From the NCBI GenBank assembly GCA_039105265.1, contig JAPFFF010000031.1, positions 1,054,001 to 1,118,000 on the forward strand: 64,000 bases of DNA, read 5' to 3'. Below, piece by piece: positions 1 to 9,100 of the stretch (position 1 is the first letter of the stretch; every line of letters begins with the position of its first letter). Origin of the DNA: Tritrichomonas musculus (Eukaryota > Parabasalia > Tritrichomonadida > Tritrichomonadidae). The notes below the pieces were generated by a model. The model did no database searches and was not told the DNA's origin. It saw nothing but the letters and a program-made list of their open reading frames with translations. Both the position numbers and the translations under genes were made by a program.

Positions 1-256
1 AGAGTACAATCTTATGAATATAAAAATGAGTGAATCAGATGATGAAAAAACTGAATCCATTAATTTCATCAAGTCCGAAATTGACAAAGGAAATATTTAT
101 GCAATGTTCCAATATGGACTCATTCTGGACCAAGGTGATGGAGTTGAAGTTGATAAAAAAGAAGCCCTTCGTTATATCAAAATGGCAGCAGATAAAGGCA
201 ATACAGAAGCATTACAAAAGTATAACGATATGTTGGCAAACGGATATGATGCCTAA
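1..256 (+). CDS. Sel1-like repeat protein, 3' end (partial)
   Basis: The frame is open from the window edge, so the true start lies upstream; the ATG at 14 is internal and only the last ~85 residues are visible. They contain a good Sel1-like unit (about residues 26-64 counted from that ATG), with the family pattern A.FQYG...GDGV..D...A..Y.K.AADKGN, followed by part of the next unit. Sel1 repeats are paired helices that act as protein-binding scaffolds, and in trichomonads they are often attached to protein kinases. Whether a kinase precedes this tail cannot be seen. The gene ends in TAA, next to A/T-rich sequence. The repeat assignment is secure; the whole-protein function is unknown. Confidence 0.75.
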   Translation, partial: EYNLMNIKMSESDDEKTESINFIKSEIDKGNIYAMFQYGLILDQGDGVEVDKKEALRYIKMAADKGNTEALQKYNDMLANGYDA

Positions 257-339
257 ACAAATACGATTGAAAAAAATATCGTATTTTTAATTAAAAAGCT
301 TTTTTTATTATTTATTTATTTTATGTAAAATATTTATTA

Positions 340-1336
340 GTTTGCTTTAAGCATCGTCATAGCCATCAACGCTATTCAATTAAAAACCGTTTACAAATTT
401 GAGGGTGAAATTATTGAAAGAGAAAAAGAACTGAAGTAACAACAAGATCAAATGAAAGCTGAAAATGGAAAAAAAAATTAATTCAACTAGACACTTTTCT
501 TAAACAAATGGCAACAATGAAGAAAAAAAAAAAAAAAAAAAAAAAAAAAACGAATCATTAATCAAACAGCAAGAAGAAACAATCTTTCAAATTCAACTTG
601 TTGATCTTGAATTTTCTTGATTTTTTCTGTTTCTTTCTAATTTTTCTTTGTTTCTTTCTTCTTGCTGTATGATTAATGATTCGTTTTTTTATTTTAAAAA
701 AGTTTTAGAATGAAATGAATGAAAAAAAAATTAGAATTTTATCAGAAAAAGTTGAAACTCAAAACAGTTTGATTGAAAAATAAATGCGAAGAAATGGAAA
801 CAATAATAAAAAAGCATATAAAAGAGATCAAATATTAAAATGATGAACTTAATGGAATCATCAAATATCTTGGAAGTGGTGATAAAGTTATTAAAGAAGG
901 AATAATGAATTTCAAAGCTTCTTCTGAATAAAAAAATTCTAATTGGAATATGAAGCATGTGTTTAATAATTTCAATGACATGAAGAAAGGATTTTGTTCA
1001 CTAAATGAGCAGAATTCATGGTTTTGCTATGATTTCAAAGGACGCAAATTGAATTTTTCACATTATTAATTGCAATCACATGGATTTGGAAGTAGAGTTA
1101 AATACCATTTAATTGCATGGTGCATTGAAGGATCGAATGATTTCAATTCATGGTTCGAGCTTGATTCACAAGATAATGAAGAACAAACCAAATAAAACAA
1201 ACATTTTAGAAATCACAAAAAACTTGACTGAATATTTCCAATATATACAAATATGACAAACTGGCGTTGATACAAGTAATACAGATTGGTTGGCTTTCTC
1301 AGCTATTGAATTTTTTGGTAATATTCTCGAGCCTTA
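340..1336 (+). pseudogene. Decayed gene: coiled coil plus discoidin (F5/8 type C)-like C-terminal domain
   Basis: Reading the plus strand in several frames recovers a recognisable trichomonad architecture. A charged coiled-coil linker at about 380-900 (EIIEREKELK, LSEKVETQNSLIEK) is followed by a discoidin-like domain at about 900-1336. That domain carries FNDMKKGFCSLNEQNSWFCY, the IEGSNDFNSWFELDSQD strand block, and an end block TDWLAFSAIEFFG. Intact relatives usually have an N-terminal BTB domain; I see none here. The copy is broken by stops (for example before KNSNWNMK and after NFSHY) and by several frame changes. A foldback sequence at 523-690 interrupts the coiled-coil part. Its function as a protein is lost. 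Confidence is good for the domain and lower for the exact 5' limit. Confidence 0.6.
523..690. repeat. Poly(A) tract followed by a foldback (inverted) repeat
   Basis: A run of about 28 A (523-550) is followed by CGAATCATTAATC...AGCAAGAAGAAAC at 551-580. The near-exact reverse complement of that block lies at about 649-690. The arms are roughly 35-40 bp around a ~70-bp loop. The left arm reads as the natural coiled-coil frame of the surrounding decayed gene, so the right arm is probably an inverted local duplication and not a foreign element. Confidence 0.6.
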
Positions 1337-1590
1337 AATAAATAAAAACAATTCAGAATTATTTATATATATTTATAAGTTTTTTGTCATAGAAATTCGA
1401 AATAAATTTTGAGAATATTTTTTTAAATTTCAAAATATCTTTTTAAAAAAATGATGTTGTTAAATAATATTAATTTGTTGTAAAAATTATTTTTACTCAC
1501 ATATGGAATTGATATTTTTTTGTTAACAATCAGATTCTCAAGAATAAATCAATTTCTAAAGCAAAATTATGGAAAACTGTTGGAATCGTA

Positions 1591-3126
1591 CCCATATTTA
1601 TAAACGTCCGTCTAAAATTGCAGAAGAGACCTCTGTCACTTAACTTTTCAGAAAAAATCCACTTTTAATTAAGCAATTCAAAAAAGAATTTACATCTTTG
1701 AAATATCTCATTTTTTTCAATAAAAATAACTTTTTGAATTAATTTGCTAATTGTTATAATGATTTTCTATTGATTTACTATCAAATCATTGGCACTTTTT
1801 ATTTGGTCAATAGATTCCTTAATTTACAGTCTCCTTATTTCAGCCAGATTTATACATAAATCAACAAAAAATCATCAAAAAAGCAATCGGAATATCGATA
1901 GACGACTCAGCAAAGCCCAAAAAATCGAGATATAGACAGATCAGCGAAACCAAATCCTACCGATTACCGACGGAATATACAAAAATTGAAAAGTTTTTAG
2001 GTTTACGATCACTATCTAAGCATATAATGTTTAATTTGAAGTTCCTTTTGGCATGCATATTTCATTTTTTTGAGATTTTTCTTAAATCTCTCTTTTTAGT
2101 TGAATATATAACAAACATTTAATAAAAATTTATATTTGATAATGCTTTATTGTATAATTTTTCTTTTTTCTTGTTTTTTAAGTTTTTATTTTCTAAGAAT
2201 TGGTTAACTTTTTCAATGCTTTTTTGGTCAAATTTCTTTTTTTCTTCTCAAAATGAATTGTTCAAAATAAGCCTAAGAAAGCTTTTCTAAAACAAAAAAA
2301 TATATAAAATAGCAATATTTATATATTTTAAAGATAACTACATATTTATTTTCCAAAAATAAGGAATTTGGTTTGATAAATAACGGACCAAAAATAAATT
2401 TTCTATTTGACTATTGCATCATATGGAGCATCTGATGACAATTCTAAATATACCAATATAAACAAAATATATTAAAGTTTTGCCTTAAAAAATGGCAAAT
2501 ATTACTTGAAAAAGTGAAACTTTTTGTGAACTAATTTTTAAATTCGCTTTTTACCGTGATATTCTTATAGAGTGAGGAATGAAAGTAATTTTTGGCAGAG
2601 TAAGTATGGTTGTATCTTGTGAACATCAAAAGATATTTACAAATTTGATGTTCCAAAATTCAAATTTTTGGATAAAAATAAGAATATAGCTTCATCTATT
2701 AATAACTAAGATGATAATAAATTTTGTTTTGAGATTGATAAAGTGGATATATGACTTTTTGCACTCCAACTAAAAATTAAACGGACAAAAAATGTAACCA
2801 TCACACAAAATTTTATTAAATTGAGAGGAGAAAAAAGAATTGTCACCAATTTGAATAAATTTTACGACGATAAATTTTTTATTCAGAAAAAATTGTGAGT
2901 ATTTAAATTCAAGTGAATAATTGAATTAAACATAAATCTATTTATATCTCTAAAAAACAATCGATATTTATAAAATATAAAATTACTTATATTTAATATA
3001 TATTTTATAACATATTATTATTATACTTATTTGTTGTAAAATATAAAATATGAAGGCTTTTTTGTAACTTAAAAATCGTGTCAGAGTTCTCTTCTGCGAT
3101 TTTAGATGGACGTTTATAAATATGGG
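1591..3126. mobile_element. Candidate TA-flanked inverted-repeat DNA element (non-autonomous)
   Basis: Sequence from 1591 inward (CCCATATTTATAAACGTCC, then TCTAAAAT.GCAGAAGAG) recurs as reverse complement ending at 3126. About 50 bp match with a few mismatches, and the dinucleotide TA lies at both outer edges (1589-1590 and 3127-3128). Terminal repeats of this kind with a TA duplication fit the Tc1/mariner (IS630) group. The ~1.4 kb interior is AT-rich. I see no transposase, only a short coding-like piece near 1855-2000 without an obvious family. The right end lies ~25 bp beyond the stop codon of the giant coiled-coil gene. The class assignment is inference. Confidence 0.5.
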
Positions 3127-3151
3127 TATGTCAATTAATTTTTGAAAAGTC

Positions 3152-6100
3152 TTAACTAGGATTAGCATTATTATCAATAGTAATAGCTTTAAAACTATTA
3201 TTATTATCTTCAACGGTGCTAATATTGATATCATTAGTTTTAGTATTGTTATTATCTTCAGCATTGCTAATATTGATATTATTATTATCTTCAACAGTGC
3301 TAATATTGATATCATCAGTTTTATTGTTGTTATTATTTTCACTCGTATTAATGATATTATTGTTTTCTATAATTTCATCATTTTTTGCATCATTGTTATT
3401 GACTTCTTTACTGATATCACCAAGTAACTGATTTTTATATCTGCTTTGTACTTTTAATCTCAAAGATTCGATATCTATATCATATTTTTTTGCAAGCAAA
3501 TTGATATTTATAGATCCACCTTTTTTCATCATTTCTTGGAAATCGCAAATAACATCATGTTTCCTCAAGTCGAGACGCATCGCTCTATCTCTTTTTCTCA
3601 AAGCCATTTCATGTTTAAAATTGCAATCTTGAGCTGCTCTCAAGTGTCTCTCATTATCCAACTGCTCCTTTTTTTCTAATTCAAACTTTTCTTTATTAGA
3701 AGAGATAACAGCGTCTTGGTAATGAAATTTATCTTTAATCTTATTAATAGCGGAGTTTCTAATTATTTCAATTTTTTTCTCATTTTGAACTTTTTCAACA
3801 TTTTCATCTTCAATTATCCACTTTTTCTGTGCTTCTAATCTTTTCTTTTCCACTTCATTGCTCTTCATCAACTGCAACTGTTTTACTTTTTCATCTTTTT
3901 CGATTCTTTTTTTACTATTTTCATTTATTTTGAATTGTTTCCTTTTGTCTATTTCTTTTTTGTTTTCTTGATAGATTTTGAATTTTTCTTCCAATTGTGA
4001 CGTTTTTAAAGAATTTTCTTTTTCTATTCTTTTTTGATTTAAATCATGTCTTTTGACTTGATATTGAGATTTTGCACGTTGATTTAAAATCTTTTGATCA
4101 CGATTTTTTAAATAGTTATCCATTCTATTTTTGTAATCAATTTCTTTTTGTTCCATTTCTTTTCTCATTGATTCGATTTGATTTTTTTCTTTAAGTTTCT
4201 GTTGATCAAATCTATTTTTTTGCTTTATCAAATTAAATTGATTTTTTTCTTTAATCCTTTCGATCATATGAAGTTTTCTTTGCTCATTAATTTTCATTTG
4301 TTGATTTTTAATTTCAATTCTTCTCATTAATTCATTTTCACGTTGTTTTCTTAAATTTTCGATTTTATTTTTTTGTTCTTCTGCTTTTTTGTGTTTTTCC
4401 AACTCTTGCAATTTTGATTCTCTTTGTTTTTGTGCTTTCATTTCTTGTATTTTTATTTGATTCTGCAAAACTTCTTTATCTAACTTTTCTTGTGTTTTTA
4501 ATAATTGAGCTTCTTTTTCTTTGTTTCTTTGCATTATTTCATTTTCTTTTTGTTTCCTTATTTCTTGTTCTATTTGTTGTTTCCTTTTTATTTTTTGTTC
4601 TTCTACTTTTCTTTTCTCTTCTCTTATTTGCTTCATTTCTTCATCATCACGAATTGTTTGTTCTCTTATTAGTTCATTTACTAAAAGGTTCTCAATTTCA
4701 CGTTTCTGCATTTTTTTAACATGCTCAAATTCATCTTCTGCTTCATTAAATCTAACTCGAAATTGGGATGTTTGAGCTCTTCTTGATGATAGGGCAAATG
4801 TTGGTGTTATTAATGGTGAAGAATTCTGATTTCTTTCTTTTTCTTGTAAAATCTTTTCTCGTTCTTTTTTGATTTTTAATATCAATTGATTTCGCCAATC
4901 ATTCAATTGGCCAAGAAGTTTTTTACGTAGATCTGGATAGTTTGGATAATCCGATAAATCATCTTCTGTTGGTTTTTTAAGCATGTGTGATGTGATTCCT
5001 GTTCTTTTTAATGCTTCAATTGTTGCATATTCGGTAAATCGTGGAAGATATTCAAATTTATCGATGTCATTAATGGATATTGATTCTTTTCCTTCTTCTT
5101 TCAATTTTATTTCTTCCTCTTCTTTTAGTTTTCTTTCTTCTTTTGATTTTCTCTCTGCTTCTTCTTTTAGTTTTCTATCTGCTTCTTCTTTTGCTTTTCT
5201 ATCTGATTCTTCTTTTGCTTTTCTCTCTGCTTCTTCTTTTGCTTTTCTATCTGATTCTTCTTTTGCTTTTCTATCTGCTTCTTCTTTTGCTTTTCTATCT
5301 GATTCTTCTTTTGCTTTTCTATCTGCTTCTTCTTTTGCTTTTCTATCTGCTTCTTCTTTTGCTTTTCTATCTGATTCTTCTTTTGCTTTTCTATCTGATT
5401 CTTCTTTTGCTTTTCTATCTGATTCTTCTTTTGCTTTTCTATCTGATTCTTCTTTTGCTTTTCTATCTGATTCTTCTTTTGCTTTTCTATCTGATTCTTC
5501 TTTTGCTTTTCTATCTGATTCTTCTTTTGCTTTTCTATCTGATTCTTCTTTTGCTTTTCTATCTGATTCTTCTTTTGCTTTTCTATCTGATTCTTCTTTT
5601 GCTTTTCTATCTGATTCTTCTTTTGCTTTTCTATCTGCTTCTTCTTTTGCTTTTCTATCTGATTCTTCTTTTGCTTTTCTATCTGATTCTTCTTTTGCTT
5701 TTCTCTCTGCTTCTTCTTTTGCTTTTCTATCTGCTTCTTCTTTTGCTTTTCTATCTGATTCTTCTTTTGCTTTTCTATCTGATTCTTCTTTTGCTTTTCT
5801 ATCTGATTCTTCTTTTGCTTTTCTATCTGATTCTTCTTTTGCTTTTCTATCTGATTCTTCTTTTGCTTTTCTATCTGATTCTTCTTTTGCTTTTCTATCT
5901 GATTCTTCTTTTGCTTTTCTATCTGATTCTTCTTTTGCTTTTCTATCTGATTCTTCTTTTGCTTTTCTATCTGATTCTTCTTTTGCTTTTCTCTCTGCTT
6001 CTTCTTTTGCTTTTCTATCTGCTTCTTCTTTTGCTTTTCTATCTGATTCTTCTTTTGCTTTTCTATCTGATTCTTCTTTTGCTTTTCTATCTGATTCTTC

Positions 6101-9100
6101 TTTTGCTTTTCTATCTGATTCTTCTTTTGCTTTTCTATCTGATTCTTCTTTTGCTTTTCTATCTGATTCTTCTTTTGCTTTTCTATCTGATTCTTCTTTT
6201 GCTTTTCTATCTGCTTCTTCTTTTGCTTTTCTATCTGATTCTTCTTTTGCTTTTCTATCTGATTCTTCTTTTGCTTTTCTCTCTGCTTCTTCTTTTGCTT
6301 TTCTATCTGATTCTTCTTTTGCTTTTCTATCTGATTCTTCTTTTGCTTTTCTATCTGATTCTTCTTTTGCTTTTCTATCTGATTCTTCTTTTGCTTTTCT
6401 ATCTGATTCTTCTTTTGCTTTTCTATCTGATTCTTCTTTTGCTTTTCTATCTGATTCTTCTTTTGCTTTTCTATCTGCTTCTTCTTTTGCTTTTCTATCT
6501 GATTCTTCTTTTGCTTTTCTATCTGATTCTTCTTTTGCTTTTCTCTCTGCTTCTTCTTTTGCTTTTCTATCTGATTCTTCTTTTGCTTTTCTATCTGATT
6601 CTTCTTTTGCTTTTCTATCTGATTCTTCTTTTGCTTTTCTATCTGATTCTTCTTTTGCTTTTCTATCTGATTCTTCTTTTGCTTTTCTATCTGCTTCTTC
6701 TTTTGCTTTTCTATCTGATTCTTCTTTTGCTTTTCTATCTGATTCTTCTTTTGCTTTTCTATCTGATTCTTCTTTTGCTTTTCTATCTGATTCTTCTTTT
6801 GCTTTTCTATCTGATTCTTCTTTTGCTTTTCTATCTGATTCTTCTTTTGCTTTTCTATCTGCTTCTTCTTTTGCTTTTCTCTCTGCTTCTTCTTTTGCTT
6901 TTCTCTCTGCTTCTTCTTTTGCTTTTCTATCTGCTTCTTCTTTTGCTTTTCTATCTGCTTCTTCTTTTGCTTTTCTATCTGCTTCTTCTTTTGCTTTTCT
7001 ATCTGATTCTTCTTTTGCTTTTCTATCTGATTCTTCTTTTGCTTTTCTCTCTGCTTCTTCTTTTGCTTTTCTCTCTGCTTCTTCTTTTGCTTTTCTCTCT
7101 GCTTCTTCTTTTAGTTTTCTATATGATTCTTCTTTTGCTTTTCTATCTGATTCTTCTTTTGCTTTTCTATCTGATTCTTCTTTTGCTTTTCTATCTGATT
7201 CTTCTTTTGCTTTTCTATCTGATTCTTCTTTTGCTTTTCTATCTGATTCTTCTTTTGCTTTTCTATCTGATTCTTCTTTTGCTTTTCTATCTGATTCTTC
7301 TTTTGCTTTTCTATCTGATTCTTCTTTTGCTTTTCTATCTGATTCTTCTTTTGCTTTTCTCTCTGCTTCTTCTTTTGCTTTTCTCTCTGCTTCTTCTTTT
7401 GCTTTTCTATCTGCTTCTTCTTTTAGTTTTCTATCTGCTTCTTCTTTTGCTTTTCTATCTGCTTCTTCTTTTGCTTTTCTATCTGCTTCTTCTTTTGCTT
7501 TTCTATCTGATTCTTCTTTTGCTTTTCTCTCTGCTTCTTCTTTTAATTTCTTCTCTGCATCTTCTTTTGATTTTCTATCTGCTTCTTCTTTTAATTGCTT
7601 CTCTGTTTCTTCTTTCAGTTTTCTTTCGGTTTCTTCTTTTGCTTTTCTATCTGCTTCTTCTTTCAGTTTCCTTTCTACTTCTTCTTTTAATTTCTTCTCT
7701 GTTTCTTCTTTTGTTTTCCTTTCGGCTTCCTCTTTCATTTTTTCTTGCTCCTCCTCTTCTTTCTTTTTTCTTTCTACTTCTTCTTGTGCTTTTTTCTCAG
7801 CGGCTTCTTTCATTTTTCTTTGGGCCCTCTCTCTCAATCTTGAGTTCGCTTCTTTCTTCTTTTTTTGTTCTTCTTCTTTAATTTTTGCTTCTTCAATTTC
7901 TTTCAAATCTTCTTCTTTTATTTTAGCTTCATTTTTTTGCTTTGTTTTATTTTGATTAATTTGACTATATTTCATTCTTCTCTCTGCTTCTTCTTTTGCT
8001 TTTCTCTCTGATTCTTCTTTCAATTTTCTTTCGGTTTCTTCTTTTGCTTTTCTCTCTGCTTCTTCTTTCAGTTTTCTTTCGGTTTCTTCTTTTGCTTTTC
8101 TATCTGCTTCTTCTTTTAATTTTCTATCTGACTCTTCTTTTAATTTCTTTTCTGCTTCTTCTTTTAGCTTTCTATCTGCTTCTTCTTTTGCTTTTCTATC
8201 TGCTTCTTCTTTTAATTTTCTATCTGACTCTTCTTTTAATTTCTTTTCTGCTTCTTCTTTTAGCTTTCTATCTGCTTCTTCTTTTGCTTTTCTATCTGCT
8301 TCTTCTTTTAATTTCTTTTCTGCTTCTTCTTTTGCTTTTCTATCTGCTTTTCTATCTGCTTCTTCTTTCAGTTTCCTTTCTACTTCTTCTTTTAATTTCT
8401 TCTCTGTTTCTTCTTTTGTTTTCCTTTCGGCTTCCTCTTTCATTTTTTCTTGCTCCTCCTCTTCTTTCTTTTTTCTTTCTACTTCTTCTTGTGCTTTTTT
8501 CTCAGCGGCTTCTTTCATTTTTCTTTGGGCCCTCTCTCTCAATCTTGAGTTCGCTTCTTTCTTCTTTTTTTGTTCTTCTTCTTTAATTTTTGCTTCTTCA
8601 ATTTCTTTCAAATCTTCTTCTTTTATTTTAGCTTCATTTTTTTGCTTTGTTTTATTTTGATTAATTTGACTATATTTCATTCTTCTCTCTGCTTCTTCTT
8701 TTGCTTTTCTATCTGATTCTTCTTTTAATTTCTTCTCTGCTTTTTCTTTTGCTTTTCTCTCTGATTCTTCTTTTGCTTTTCTCTCTGCTTCTTCTTTCAG
8801 TTTTCTTTCGGTTTCTTCTTTTGCTTTTCTCTCTGCTTCTTCTTTCAGTTTTCTTTCGGTTTCTTCTTTTGCTTTTCTATCTGCTTCTTCTTTTAATTTC
8901 TTTTCTGCTTCTTCTTTTAGCTTTCTATCTGCTTCTTCTTTTGCTTTTCTATCTGCTTCTTCTTTTAGCTTTCTATCTGCTTCTTCTTTTAGCTTTCTAT
9001 CTGCTTCTTCTTTTAGCTTTCTATCTGCTTCTTCTTTTAGCTTTCTATCTGCTTCTTCTTTTAGCTTTCTATCTGCTTCTTCTTTTAGCTTTCTATCTGC

